Positions 49,754 through 59,590 of a DNA stretch of 64,000 nucleotides are shown one piece after another (within the stretch, counting starts at the first letter, position 1; every line of letters starts with the position of its first letter). The DNA lies in contig NZ_CP136910.1 of NCBI RefSeq assembly GCF_033100115.1, positions 1 through 64,000 of the forward strand, in the 5' to 3' direction. Under the pieces are notes generated by a model that had not been told where the DNA came from, did not search any database, and saw only the letters and a program-made list of their open reading frames with translations. A program made the translations under genes and the position numbers. Source of the stretch: Anaerocolumna sp. AGMB13020. Lineage in GTDB: Bacteria; Bacillota; Clostridia; Lachnospirales; Lachnospiraceae.

Positions 49754-50415
49754 TGCTGGAATTAAAGAATATCACAAAACAGTATAAGCATTCTGCTGCC
49801 GGAGAAGCAGCAGTAAATAATGTATCATTAAAAATTTATGAAGGAGAATTTCTGACGATACTCGGTCCTTCCGGCAGTGGGAAGAGTACCTTGCTTTCTA
49901 TCATTGCCGGACTATTAAAACCCTCCCATGGAATGGTTCATTATAATTCCACGGATATCGTAAATAATAGGAAAAACAGTACAGACGCAAGGATTAGTTA
50001 CCTTATGCAGGGGCAGAGTCTGTTAGCTAATTTTACAGTTGAAGATAATCTTTATTATCCGGTATATTTGTCCGGTAAGAAGGGAAATTATCGAGACAGG
50101 GCAGAAGAGGTCTTAAAACTTGTAGGACTTATGGAAGTGATGAATTTCTATCCTGCCAGATTATCGGGAGGAGAAAACAGGCGGGCTGCAATTGCAAGAG
50201 CCTTAATGCTAAAACCTCAAATTCTTATCGCTGACGAGCCAACCAGTAGTCTGGACAGAGAAAATGCCGTCAAAGTAATGGAGCTTTTTAAAGCAATAAA
50301 TAATGAGGGTACAACAATAGTGATCAGTACTCACGATGAGAGCTTTTTATCCTTGAGTGATAGTGTATACAGAATGAACAAAGGAATACTAAAGCCTGTA
50401 ATCAAGATTGCCTGA
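49753..50415 (+). CDS. ABC ATPase, LolD/MacB type
   Basis: ATPase partner of the FtsX-like permease, 220 residues. Walker A GPSGSGKST is at 38-46, the Q-loop reads YLMQGQSL, the signature LSGGENRRAAIARAL, Walker B ILIADEPTSSLD, and the switch region STHDES. The length and signature fit the LolD/MacB subgroup, which moves molecules within or across the membrane without classic import. It overlaps the permease stop, so translation is coupled. A strong terminator follows. Confidence 0.94.
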   Translation: MLELKNITKQYKHSAAGEAAVNNVSLKIYEGEFLTILGPSGSGKSTLLSIIAGLLKPSHGMVHYNSTDIVNNRKNSTDARISYLMQGQSLLANFTVEDNLYYPVYLSGKKGNYRDRAEEVLKLVGLMEVMNFYPARLSGGENRRAAIARALMLKPQILIADEPTSSLDRENAVKVMELFKAINNEGTTIVISTHDESFLSLSDSVYRMNKGILKPVIKIA

Positions 50416-50454
50416 GAAGAAATGAATAGAAGAATAAAGGGAAAAATAGGAAAA

Positions 50455-50490
50455 GATACAGGAGTAGACAGCTCCCGGTATCTTTTTTTT
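50455..50490 (+). terminator. Terminator of the DUF4418-FtsX-ATPase operon
   Basis: Arms GATAC.GGAG / CTCC..GTATC with loop TAGACAG, followed by eight Ts. Confidence 0.88.
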
Positions 50491-50497
50491 CATAAGG

Positions 50498-50527
50498 GTG
50501 ACAATTTAGCAAAAAAAATGTTATAAT
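50498..50527 (+). promoter_or_regulatory. Promoter of the GNAT gene at 50577
   Basis: GTGACA (50498-50503), 18-base spacer, TATAAT (50522-50527), starting 8 bases after the upstream terminator. Confidence 0.6.
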
Positions 50528-50576
50528 ATCATTTATTGGACATTTATTTTTGTTCAAAACAAAGATAGGGGTTTAT

Positions 50577-51071
50577 ATGGAAATAAGAGATATTAAACTA
50601 AAAGATACAGATGAGTTTATCTCCATGCAGTTGAGACTGGATGAGGAAACGGAGTATATGATGTATGAGCCGGGAGAGAGGAAGCCTCAAAGAGAAAGAA
50701 CCGAAGCCTTTATCAGGGAAACACTGGATAATGATGACTTCCTGATGGTTATAGAAGACCAGGACAAGCTTTGGGGATATATCTCTGCATTAAAAGGCAG
50801 GTGCAACAGAATACGTCACACAGCTTATATTGTAACGGGGATATGCACCGACTATCGAAACCAGGGTATCGGAACGATATTTTTTCTTGCACTTGATAAA
50901 TGGGCTGAACAGAATAAGCTAAGCCGCCTGGAGCTGACCGTCATGTGCCATAATGAGACTGCAGTGAGGTTATACGAAAAAAGAGGTTTCCAAAAGGAAG
51001 GAATTAAGAAAAATTCAATGCTTGTTAATGGGAGCTATGTAGATGAATATTATATGGCTAAATTACTATAA
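50577..51071 (+). CDS. GNAT-family acetyltransferase
   Basis: N-acetyltransferase of 164 residues. The acetyl-CoA loop is CTDYRNQGIGTIFFLALDKWA, followed by LELTVMCHNETAVRLYEKRGFQKEG, which resembles the spermidine/ribosomal-protein acetyltransferase subgroup. The substrate is unknown. ATG 50577 follows GATAGGGGT; an in-frame ATG nine codons upstream is less well placed. It has its own promoter. Confidence 0.85.
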   Translation: MEIRDIKLKDTDEFISMQLRLDEETEYMMYEPGERKPQRERTEAFIRETLDNDDFLMVIEDQDKLWGYISALKGRCNRIRHTAYIVTGICTDYRNQGIGTIFFLALDKWAEQNKLSRLELTVMCHNETAVRLYEKRGFQKEGIKKNSMLVNGSYVDEYYMAKLL

Positions 51072-51180
51072 GGTACATAGAGAAGGTATAGAAAGAGTGC
51101 TTGCTGAAATATCCGAGCTGAGAAGGCTGAAACCGGTATGAAACAAATTATAACAGCTTAAAAGAGGAAGGAAATTAAAC

Positions 51181-51810
51181 ATGCTAAAAATAGAGCATAT
51201 TCATGTCATGAATCTGGAGAATGCAATAAGAGGAGCTAGAAATCCCATGAACAGCTGGGAGAAGAGTGACAGTTATTATAATGAAAAAGGCGAATACATA
51301 CTGGGAAGCAATGATTTTTCCCTTGCAGTCAGATTGTGCAGAGCAGGAACCGATCATAGAAAATATCTGCGTCAGGTGTTTGTATCCATGGATATCTCAG
51401 CACCGCTTTACTGGTGGAAGGAATTCGATACCTATAAAATTGGTACAACAGCCAACTCTACCAGTACCATGCACAAAATTCACAGTAAGCCTTTTGAAAT
51501 CTCTGATTTCAGTACGGATCATCTGGCAGAAGAAGCAAAGCTTGTATTCTGCCATCTTATGGAGGAACTGGAGGCACTTCGTCTGAAATTTCTTGAGACC
51601 AATGATAAGAATTATTGGTATAGTATTATACAACTGCTTCCTTCCGGTTATAATCAGATGAGAACCGTTACCTTAAATTATGAGAATCTTATTAATATAT
51701 ATAACGCCAGAAAGAACCATAAGCTGATGGAATGGCATGTTTTCTGTGACTATGTCAGAGAACTTCCCTACAGTGAGGATTTGATAACCTGGGAAAAGAG
51801 GGCAGAATGA
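51181..51810 (+). CDS. Conserved protein of unknown function (found also in phages)
   Basis: 209 residues, soluble, no signal peptide. Strongly patterned segments are NPMNSWEKSDSYY, GTDHRKYLRQVFVSMDISAPLYWWKEFDTYKIGTTANSTSTMHKIHSKPF and QMRTVTLNYENLINIYNARKNHKLMEWHVFCDYVRELPYSE. I recall this pattern from Firmicutes and their phages, where it is usually called hypothetical. The HRKYLRQ and MRTVTLNYENL-type segments faintly recall ThyX thymidylate synthases, but I cannot show it. Its end overlaps rnhA by 4 bases, implying co-translation. AGGAAGG precedes the ATG. Confidence 0.8.
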   Translation: MLKIEHIHVMNLENAIRGARNPMNSWEKSDSYYNEKGEYILGSNDFSLAVRLCRAGTDHRKYLRQVFVSMDISAPLYWWKEFDTYKIGTTANSTSTMHKIHSKPFEISDFSTDHLAEEAKLVFCHLMEELEALRLKFLETNDKNYWYSIIQLLPSGYNQMRTVTLNYENLINIYNARKNHKLMEWHVFCDYVRELPYSEDLITWEKRAE

Positions 51811-52283
51811 AAGTAACAATATATACAGACGGTGCAGCCAGAGGCAATCCGGACGGTCCGGGCGGCTATGGAACCATAATCAGTTATATCGATCCGGCAG
51901 GGACAGAGCACATCCGTGAATACTCCGGCGGTTTTAAGAAAACTACCAATAACCGTATGGAACTTATGGCAGCAATTGTTGGTCTGGAGGCATTGAATAA
52001 ATCCTGCGAGGTTACTTTATATTCGGATTCCCAGTATCTGGTGAAGGCCTTTAACGAGCATTGGCTGGAGGGCTGGATAAAAAAAGGCTGGAAAAGAGGA
52101 AAAAATGAACCGGTTAAAAATGTAGACCTTTGGAAGCGAATGCTAAAGGCTATGGAGCCCCATAAGGTTACTTTTATTTGGGTAAAGGGCCATGACGGTC
52201 ACCCTCAGAATGAGAGATGTGATGTACTTGCCACCAGTGCTGCAGATGGAAATGATCTTGCAGATGATACCATAGAATTATAA
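51807..52283 (+). CDS. rnhA: Ribonuclease HI
   Basis: Cuts the RNA strand of RNA-DNA hybrids, clearing R-loops and primers. It has 158 residues with the active-site carboxylates D8 (IYTDGAARGNPDGPGGYG), the Glu of NRMELMAAI, the Asp of LYSDSQYLVKAF and the final Asp of KGHDGHPQNERCD. There is no N-terminal hybrid-binding domain, so it is the E. coli type. The ATG overlaps the preceding gene by 4 bases, and mutS begins 33 bases downstream. Confidence 0.96.
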   Translation: MKVTIYTDGAARGNPDGPGGYGTIISYIDPAGTEHIREYSGGFKKTTNNRMELMAAIVGLEALNKSCEVTLYSDSQYLVKAFNEHWLEGWIKKGWKRGKNEPVKNVDLWKRMLKAMEPHKVTFIWVKGHDGHPQNERCDVLATSAADGNDLADDTIEL

Positions 52284-52316
52284 ATATATTAATTGTTTTA
52301 GGAAGGAACAAAGGAT

Positions 52317-55022
52317 ATGGCTGAATTGACTCCAATGATGCAGCAATATGTTGAGATAAAGGGACAATATAAGGATTGTATTCTTTTTTACCGTTTGGGA
52401 GACTTTTATGAGATGTTCTTTGAGGATGCTGTTACCTGTGCCAAAGAACTTGAAATAACTCTGACCGGTAAAAATGTCGGACAAGAAGAAAGAGCGCCAA
52501 TGTGTGGTATCCCTTATCATGCAGTGGAAAATTATCTGTCAAGATTAATTGCAAAAGGCTACAAGGTTGCCATCTGTGAACAGGTTGAGGACCCGAAAGC
52601 CTCAAAAGGGATTGTAAAAAGGGAGGTAATCAGGATTGTTACACCTGGAACCAATCTAAATGCGCAGTCATTAGAAGAAGGTAAGAATAACTTCCTAATG
52701 GGCATTGTACATACAGTAAATGCTTACGGTATTGCAACAGTAGATATTACTACCGGAGATTTCTTTGTAACAGAAGTAGATTCCGAGCGTAAACTCATAG
52801 ATGAAATCAATAAATATGCACCTTCTGAGATAATCTGCAACAGTACCTTTATGGTTAGTGGGTTTGATATTGCAGACTTAAGAAACCGCTTGAATATTTC
52901 TGTGTCGGACTTAGAACCCTGGTATTTTGAAGAAGAGGCCTGCGTGAAAGCCATTAAAGATCAGTTTAAGGTTGCTAATCTGGGCGGTCTTGGGCTAGGT
53001 GACTATTCTATTGGAATAACTGCCGCAGGTGCAGTTATGTTATACCTGCATGAGACTCAGAAGAATTCTCTTTCCCACCTTACGCATATCATTCCCTATG
53101 TAACCAGTCGCTATATGATTCTTGACAGTTCCACCAGAAGAAACCTGGAGTTAGTAGAAACCTTACGAGAAAAGCAGAAACGAGGTTCCTTGCTGTGGGT
53201 ACTGGATAAAACAAAGACAGCTATGGGAGCAAGGCTTTTAAGAAGCTATATTGAACAGCCCCTTATAGAGAAAGAGAGTATAACAGACAGACTGGACACC
53301 TTAGAGGAATTGAATGAGTCTGCTATAACCAGAGAAGAAATCAGGGAATATCTGAATGCAGTTTATGATCTGGAAAGACTTATCAGTCGTATCAGTTATA
53401 AAAGTGCGGGACCAAGAGACTTAATCGCATTTAAGAATTCCTTGGCTATGATTCCCCCTATTAAGATGCTCCTTGAGACTTCTGCCTGCAGTCTGTTGAA
53501 AGAAATCTTTCTTGAATTGGATCCTTTAGAGGATCTGTTTAAACTGATTGATGAAGGCATTGAAGAAGAACCGCCTATTGCTGTCAAGGAAGGCGGAATT
53601 ATCAAAGACGGTTATCATGAGGATGTGGATAAGCTTCGTAAGGCGAAATCAGAAGGAAAGAACTGGCTTGCGGATCTAGAGACCAGAGAACGGGATAAAA
53701 CCGGTATTAAGAACCTTAAAATAAAATTTAATCGGGTATTCGGGTATTACCTGGAAGTAACCAATTCCTACCAGAACCTGGTGCCGGAGAACTGGATCAG
53801 AAAACAGACTCTGGCAAATGCAGAACGCTACACTACACCGGAGTTAAAGGAACTGGAAGATGTTATCCTTGGAGCAGAAGATAAATTATATTCACTGGAA
53901 TATGAGTTATTCAGTGACATCCGGGATACGATTTCCAGGGAAGTCCAGAGAATTCAGCGTACGGCAAAGGGCCTTGCCAAAATCGATGTCTTTACCTCCC
54001 TGGCTAATGTATCGGAACGAAACCGTTTTATACGTCCGGTTATTAACGAAGAAGGCATCATTGACATAAAGGATGGAAGACATCCGGTGGTAGAGCAGAT
54101 GATATCCGGAAATATGTTTGTAGCCAATGATACTTATCTTAATAACAAAGATAAGCGTATCTCCATTATTACGGGTCCTAACATGGCAGGTAAATCTACT
54201 TATATGAGACAGACCGCATTGATTGTACTTATGGCGCAGATTGGCTGTTACATTCCTGCGGCTTATGGGAATATCGGTATTGTTGACAGAATTTTTACCA
54301 GGGTTGGAGCTTCTGATGACCTGGCTTCCGGTCAGAGTACCTTTATGGTGGAGATGACAGAAGTAGCTAATATTCTTCGAAATGCCACGAAGAACAGTCT
54401 TTTGATCCTGGATGAAATCGGAAGAGGTACCAGTACCTTTGACGGGCTTGGGATTGCCTGGGCGGTTGTCGAACACATTGCCAATCCAAAACTCTTAGGC
54501 GCAAAGACCCTATTTGCTACCCATTATCACGAACTTACGGAGTTAGAAGGTAAGATAGATAGTGTAAACAATTACTGCATAGCCGTGAAAGAACAGGGAG
54601 AAGATATTATCTTTTTGAGAAAAATCATTTCCGGCGGAGCGGACAAGAGCTATGGTATTCAGGTTGCAAAGCTGGCAGGAGTTCCCGACAATGTATTAAA
54701 AAGGGCACGGGATATTGTTGATGAACTTAGTCTCAATGATATTACCGATAAAGCAAAAGCAATGAAGGCAGTTAATATCAGTGAAGAGACTGAGAGAGAT
54801 GAGCTGCAGGAAATTGCAGTCAGTGACGAACATACTTATGGTAACCATAAGAATAAAGGTTTCAGAAAAGGAAGAGACCTGGAGAATCAAATTTCCTTAT
54901 TTGATTACAAGCTAACACCTGATTTTACGGAGGAGATAAAAGAGTTGAACTTAAATACAATGACTCCGATGGATGCTCTGAATTATCTTTATAAACTTCA
55001 GGAAAAGGTGAAATCCTCCTGA
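52317..55022 (+). CDS. mutS: DNA mismatch repair protein MutS
   Basis: Mismatch-recognition ATPase, 901 residues. Domain I (about 1-115) has the mismatch-wedge motif around YRLGDFYEMF with the Phe and Glu of GDFYEM. Connector, lever and clamp domains follow to about 580. Walker A is GPNMAGKST (620-628), then the GQSTFMVEM and LLILDEIGRGTSTFDG motifs and FATHYHELTEL. About 100 C-terminal residues include the DLENQISLFD clamp-binding-like segment (QISLF). AGGAAGG precedes the ATG. Operon with mutL and miaA. Confidence 0.98.
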   Translation: MAELTPMMQQYVEIKGQYKDCILFYRLGDFYEMFFEDAVTCAKELEITLTGKNVGQEERAPMCGIPYHAVENYLSRLIAKGYKVAICEQVEDPKASKGIVKREVIRIVTPGTNLNAQSLEEGKNNFLMGIVHTVNAYGIATVDITTGDFFVTEVDSERKLIDEINKYAPSEIICNSTFMVSGFDIADLRNRLNISVSDLEPWYFEEEACVKAIKDQFKVANLGGLGLGDYSIGITAAGAVMLYLHETQKNSLSHLTHIIPYVTSRYMILDSSTRRNLELVETLREKQKRGSLLWVLDKTKTAMGARLLRSYIEQPLIEKESITDRLDTLEELNESAITREEIREYLNAVYDLERLISRISYKSAGPRDLIAFKNSLAMIPPIKMLLETSACSLLKEIFLELDPLEDLFKLIDEGIEEEPPIAVKEGGIIKDGYHEDVDKLRKAKSEGKNWLADLETRERDKTGIKNLKIKFNRVFGYYLEVTNSYQNLVPENWIRKQTLANAERYTTPELKELEDVILGAEDKLYSLEYELFSDIRDTISREVQRIQRTAKGLAKIDVFTSLANVSERNRFIRPVINEEGIIDIKDGRHPVVEQMISGNMFVANDTYLNNKDKRISIITGPNMAGKSTYMRQTALIVLMAQIGCYIPAAYGNIGIVDRIFTRVGASDDLASGQSTFMVEMTEVANILRNATKNSLLILDEIGRGTSTFDGLGIAWAVVEHIANPKLLGAKTLFATHYHELTELEGKIDSVNNYCIAVKEQGEDIIFLRKIISGGADKSYGIQVAKLAGVPDNVLKRARDIVDELSLNDITDKAKAMKAVNISEETERDELQEIAVSDEHTYGNHKNKGFRKGRDLENQISLFDYKLTPDFTEEIKELNLNTMTPMDALNYLYKLQEKVKSS

Positions 55023-55079
55023 CAACCTTTCTGCGATGTTCGCAGAGATAACAGACAAGAGAAGGGTAGGTGAGAATAT

Positions 55080-57191
55080 ATGCCTAAAATAACAGTTCTG
55101 GATGAAGCTACCATAAACCAGATAGCTGCCGGAGAAGTGATAGAGAGACCCTCTGCGGTGGTGAAAGAGTTAGTGGAGAATTCCATCGATGCAGGTTCTA
55201 CGGTAATAACCGTTGAAATCAAAGAAGGCGGTATCAGCTTCCTGCGAATAACGGATAATGGCTCCGGTATAGAAGAAGGAGATATGCCTTACGTATTTCT
55301 CCGTCATTCCACCAGCAAGATCAGAACCGCTGATGACCTTTTGCGTATAACAAGCCTTGGTTTCCGAGGAGAGGCTTTGTCCAGTATAGCAGCAGTAGCA
55401 CAGGTAGAACTGGTAACAAAGACCTCTGAAAGCTTTACCGGTATTAGATATCTTATTGATGGCGGAGTCGAAAAAGGCTTGGAACATATCGGCTGTCCGG
55501 AAGGCACCACCTTTATTATCAGGAACCTGTTTTTTAATACACCGGCCAGAAAAAAGTTCTTAAAATCTGCCGTAACTGAGGCAGGATATATTCAGGACTT
55601 TATGGAGAGAATTGCTATTTCTCATCCTCAGATCTCTTTTAAATTCATTGTCAATGGACAGGTAAAACTTCATACCTCTGGAAACAATAATCAAAAAGAT
55701 GTAATATACCATATCTTTGGACGGGATATCACCTCTCACCTGATTTCGGTAAAAGGGGAAGAGGGTGATCTTACCCTTACCGGGTTTATTGCAAAACCTG
55801 CAATATCAAGAGGTAACAGAAATTACGAAAACTACTTTATTAATGGCAGATTCGTAAAAAATCCAATTATCTATAAAGCCATCGAGGAAGCTTTTAAGCC
55901 TTACATAATGCTCCACCGTTATCCGTTTACCGCATTGATGCTGACAATCGACACCGAGCTGATTGATGTAAATGTACATCCTGCAAAATTAGAGGTACGT
56001 TTTAAAAACGGAGAAGAACTCTACCGGTTTATTTATAACACCATAAGGAATACTTTAGAGGGAAGGGACTTAATAACAGAAGTTCACCTTACGAAAGAGG
56101 ATAAATCCAGAAAAATAGAGCAGAAACTGCCGGAACCCTTTGAGGTAAAAAGACGGCAGGAAGAGGGACTTACCTACAAAATGCCACACCAGCCCTCTTT
56201 TTCCTATGATAATACTAAAAATAATAGCCCGGTTAATTCAGTTCTGAAAGAGGCAGTAAAGGCAACTGAAATCGGTCAGCTAAAAGCCTATGTGGATACA
56301 GCCCCGACCATATTATTGGAAAATAAAGCACGACTACAGGAAGCCGGTGCAGGGTTATCGGAAAAAAGCCTGGTTTATAGGGAAGAAGCAGCTGGTATTC
56401 CTCAAAAGGAGAAGAATGATTTAAGCAATACCCTAACAGAAGAAAACGTTGCTGCCAACCAACCGGCACAAGCCGCAGAAACAATTATACAAGCAGCAGT
56501 GCCTCAAAATACTGACAGCGAAAATACAGAAGATATTAACATAGATAGCAATTTACAGAAAACAGAAAATGATGGAGTCTACGAGCAGCTGGCTTTCTTA
56601 TCGGAAAAGGCGGTTACGGAGCATAAGATTATCGGACAGTTGTTCAATACCTATTGGATTATTGAATACGGAGATAAAATGTTCCTGATAGACCAGCATG
56701 CAGCCCATGAAAAGGTTCTGTATGAGCGTATCATAAAGAAATTAAAAGAAAAGGAACACTTTTCACAGCAGTTAATGCCGCCGATTATTTTATCACTTAC
56801 GATCAGAGAAAGAGATGCACTGCTTCATAATATGAAGTACCTTGAAGAAGCAGGTTTTGAATTTGAGGAGTTTGGGGGTAAGGAATATGCAGTGCGTGCG
56901 GTACCGGGGGATTTATATAATCTGGTGCATTATGATATATTAATTGAAATTATTGATGGACTTACCGAAGAAAGCTATAACAGCACGCCGGAAATCATAC
57001 TGGATAAGATTGCCTCCATGTCCTGTAAGGCAGCAGTTAAGGGAAGCCATAAACTATCCGTAGAAGAAGCCAGAGCATTGATTGAACAACTTCTGACTCT
57101 TGAGAATCCATATAATTGTCCTCACGGAAGACCAGTTATCATCTCCATGAGTAAATATGAAGTGGAAAGGAAATTCAAGCGGATTGTATAA
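55080..57191 (+). CDS. mutL: DNA mismatch repair endonuclease MutL
   Basis: Couples MutS to strand incision, 703 residues. The N-terminal GHKL ATPase (about 1-330) has ERPSAVVKELVENSIDAG, DNGSGI and GFRGEALSSI. A non-conserved linker (about 340-520) leads to a C-terminal dimer domain with the endonuclease metal motif DQHAAHEKVLYE starting at D538, followed by CPHGRP near the end. This fits methyl-independent repair, as in most Firmicutes. The Gly-rich AAGGGTAGGTGAG precedes the ATG. Confidence 0.98.
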   Translation: MPKITVLDEATINQIAAGEVIERPSAVVKELVENSIDAGSTVITVEIKEGGISFLRITDNGSGIEEGDMPYVFLRHSTSKIRTADDLLRITSLGFRGEALSSIAAVAQVELVTKTSESFTGIRYLIDGGVEKGLEHIGCPEGTTFIIRNLFFNTPARKKFLKSAVTEAGYIQDFMERIAISHPQISFKFIVNGQVKLHTSGNNNQKDVIYHIFGRDITSHLISVKGEEGDLTLTGFIAKPAISRGNRNYENYFINGRFVKNPIIYKAIEEAFKPYIMLHRYPFTALMLTIDTELIDVNVHPAKLEVRFKNGEELYRFIYNTIRNTLEGRDLITEVHLTKEDKSRKIEQKLPEPFEVKRRQEEGLTYKMPHQPSFSYDNTKNNSPVNSVLKEAVKATEIGQLKAYVDTAPTILLENKARLQEAGAGLSEKSLVYREEAAGIPQKEKNDLSNTLTEENVAANQPAQAAETIIQAAVPQNTDSENTEDINIDSNLQKTENDGVYEQLAFLSEKAVTEHKIIGQLFNTYWIIEYGDKMFLIDQHAAHEKVLYERIIKKLKEKEHFSQQLMPPIILSLTIRERDALLHNMKYLEEAGFEFEEFGGKEYAVRAVPGDLYNLVHYDILIEIIDGLTEESYNSTPEIILDKIASMSCKAAVKGSHKLSVEEARALIEQLLTLENPYNCPHGRPVIISMSKYEVERKFKRIV

Positions 57192-57218
57192 AGAACAAAA
57201 ACAGGAGAAACCGAAAAT

Positions 57219-58163
57219 ATGAAAAAGCCTTTGATTATCCTGACAGGACCAACGGCAGTGGGAAAGACAGAGCTATCCATAAAGCTTGCAAAAGCTGTAG
57301 CGGGTGAAATTATCAGTGCCGACTCCATGCAGGTATATAAACACATGGATATAGGCACTGCGAAGATAAAACCGTCAGATATGCAAGGCGTTACCCATTA
57401 TCTTGTTGATGAATTGGAACCGGAAGAAGACTTTAATGTAGTTAAATTCAAAGAGTATGCCCTAAAGTATATGGAGGACATTTATAAAAGAGGTAAACTG
57501 CCCATTCTTGTAGGGGGGACCGGTTTCTATATACAGGCGGTGCTAAACAGAATTGATTTTAAAGAAGCAAAAGAGGACAATGCCTACCGGGATGGTCTTC
57601 TGAAGCAGGCAGCAGAAAAGGGGGCAGATTATCTTCATGAACAACTTAAGAAAGTCGATCCCGAAGCTGCAAAAGCCATTCACCCAAACAATGTAAAACG
57701 CGTTATCCGCGCACTTGAATATCATAATCAGACCGGAGATTTAATCTCTGCCCACAACGAAGAACAAAAGCAGAAAGATTCACCTTATAACTTCTGCTAT
57801 TTTGTATTAAACCGAGACAGAGAGGTCCTTTATGAAAGAATCAATAAAAGAGTGGATCAGATGATAGAAGAAGGACTTGTGGATGAGGTGAAGAGCCTGC
57901 TGAACAAAGGCTGCACCAGTAATATGGTTTCCATGCAGGGACTTGGTTATAAAGAAATTATCCGCTATTTAAACGGCAACTGCAGTCTGAGTGAAGCAAT
58001 CAATAGTATCAAACAGGAAACAAGGCATTTTGCCAAACGGCAGATAACCTGGTTTAAACGGGAGAAAGAAGTAAGCTGGATACAGAAAGAAGATTACCAG
58101 GAGGATGAAGATATTTTAATAGCCCTGCTTTCACAAATAAAGGATAAGGGTATTATTAAATAA
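57219..58163 (+). CDS. miaA: tRNA dimethylallyltransferase MiaA
   Basis: Adds dimethylallyl to A37 of tRNAs reading U-starting codons, 314 residues. The P-loop is GPTAVGKTELS (about 8-18), then ISADSMQVYKHMDIGTAK, DELEPEEDFNVVKFKEYA, VGGTGFYIQAVL and QGLGYKEIIRYL; the KRQITWFKREKEV C-terminal helix is typical. AGGAGAAACC lies upstream. Third gene of mutS-mutL-miaA. Confidence 0.98.
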   Translation: MKKPLIILTGPTAVGKTELSIKLAKAVAGEIISADSMQVYKHMDIGTAKIKPSDMQGVTHYLVDELEPEEDFNVVKFKEYALKYMEDIYKRGKLPILVGGTGFYIQAVLNRIDFKEAKEDNAYRDGLLKQAAEKGADYLHEQLKKVDPEAAKAIHPNNVKRVIRALEYHNQTGDLISAHNEEQKQKDSPYNFCYFVLNRDREVLYERINKRVDQMIEEGLVDEVKSLLNKGCTSNMVSMQGLGYKEIIRYLNGNCSLSEAINSIKQETRHFAKRQITWFKREKEVSWIQKEDYQEDEDILIALLSQIKDKGIIK

Positions 58164-58186
58164 GAAAGGCAAAGGGCAGATCAGTC

Positions 58187-59506
58187 ATGAAGCAGGAACT
58201 GGAAAAGATTTATAAGGAGTTTTCGATAGAGCCGTCTATCTTAAAACTTGGAAAAGAAACAGAAGAGAAACTAAAAGAAAGATTTGATGATATCGATCTC
58301 ATAGCAGAATATAACCAGTTAAAGGTAATAAAGGCTTTTCAGGAGAATCGTGTCAGTGATATACATTTTGCTGCTACCACAGGTTATGGTTATAACGATC
58401 TTGGCAGAGACACAATAGAAAGTGTCTATGCCTCCGTATTTCATACAGAAGCAGCACTTGTCAGGCCCCAGCTGATCAGCGGTACTCACGCACTCAGCAC
58501 CGCATTGTCAGGTAATTTAAGGCCAGGAGATGAGATCTTATCACCTGTTGGAAAACCTTATGATACCCTGGAGGGCGTTATCGGAATTGGGGAAGACAAC
58601 CTTACAGAAGGTTCAAAAGGAGTAAGGCTAACAGGCTCTTTAAGAGAATACGGAATTACGTATTCACAGGTAGACTTATTAGACAATGGTGAATACGATT
58701 ATGAAGGCATAAAAAATGCCATCAACGAGAGAACCAGGCTGATTACCATTCAGCGTTCCAAGGGTTATGCAACCAGACCTACCTTATCTGTAAAACGGAT
58801 CGGTGAGTTGATTGCATTCATAAAAGCTATTAAACCGGAAGTTATCTGTATGGTAGATAATTGCTATGGCGAGTTTGTAGAAACCATCGAGCCTACAGAT
58901 GTAGGGGCTGATCTGGTCGTAGGCTCATTAATCAAAAACCCGGGAGGCGGACTTGCGCCTATTGGAGGATACATTGCCGGTAAAGAAGAGTATGTGGAGA
59001 ATGCGGCTTTTCGTCTTACAGCACCCGGACTTGGCAAAGAAGTAGGGGCTACCCTGGGTATTAACAGCCAGTTGTTCCAGGGCCTGTTCCTGGCACCCCA
59101 GGTGGTATCCGGTGCATTAAAAGGAGCTATCTTTGCGGCAAATATTTATGAGAAATTAGGTTTTGCGGTTGTTCCTAACGGTAGTGAATCCAGACATGAT
59201 ATCATACAAGCAGTGACGCTTGGTACCAGAGAAGGTGTAATTGCTTTCTGCCGCGGAATCCAGGCAGCAGCACCTGTTGACAGTTATGTGGTTCCAGAGC
59301 CTTGGGCTATGCCTGGTTATACCTGCGATGTCATCATGGCCGCAGGAGCTTTTATTCAGGGGGCAAGTATCGAACTGAGTGCGGATGCACCGGTTAAACC
59401 ACCTTATAACGTATATTTTCAGGGAGGACTGACCTGGTATCATGCCAAATTCGGAATCCTCATGTCTGTACAGAAAATGTATGAAGAAGGTCTTATAACC
59501 TTATAA
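58187..59506 (+). CDS. Methionine gamma-lyase-like PLP protein (YnbB, aluminium-resistance family)
   Basis: PLP-dependent enzyme of the cystathionine/methionine lyase fold, 439 residues, of the family once called aluminium resistance protein. The likely Schiff-base lysine is K250 in GSLIKNPGGGLAPIGGYIAG. Other family patterns are ATTGYGYNDLGRDTIESVYASVF, RPQLISGTHALSTALSGNLRPGDE and RSKGYATRPTLSVKRIGEL. The reaction is not firmly known. It commonly follows miaA in Firmicutes, as here (24 bases). GGCAAAGGGCAGAT precedes the ATG. Confidence 0.9.
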   Translation: MKQELEKIYKEFSIEPSILKLGKETEEKLKERFDDIDLIAEYNQLKVIKAFQENRVSDIHFAATTGYGYNDLGRDTIESVYASVFHTEAALVRPQLISGTHALSTALSGNLRPGDEILSPVGKPYDTLEGVIGIGEDNLTEGSKGVRLTGSLREYGITYSQVDLLDNGEYDYEGIKNAINERTRLITIQRSKGYATRPTLSVKRIGELIAFIKAIKPEVICMVDNCYGEFVETIEPTDVGADLVVGSLIKNPGGGLAPIGGYIAGKEEYVENAAFRLTAPGLGKEVGATLGINSQLFQGLFLAPQVVSGALKGAIFAANIYEKLGFAVVPNGSESRHDIIQAVTLGTREGVIAFCRGIQAAAPVDSYVVPEPWAMPGYTCDVIMAAGAFIQGASIELSADAPVKPPYNVYFQGGLTWYHAKFGILMSVQKMYEEGLITL

Positions 59507-59590
59507 ATTATATTATTCTATTGGTGTATACAAAATCAGGTTTATATGTTAGAATATAGGGGAAATTTTTGTAGTGGAGGTGCAAATCCG

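Noticed and set aside
53907..54476. Minus-strand frame of 189 codons within mutS
   Set aside because: Shadow of the mutS ATPase coding sequence; no independent support.
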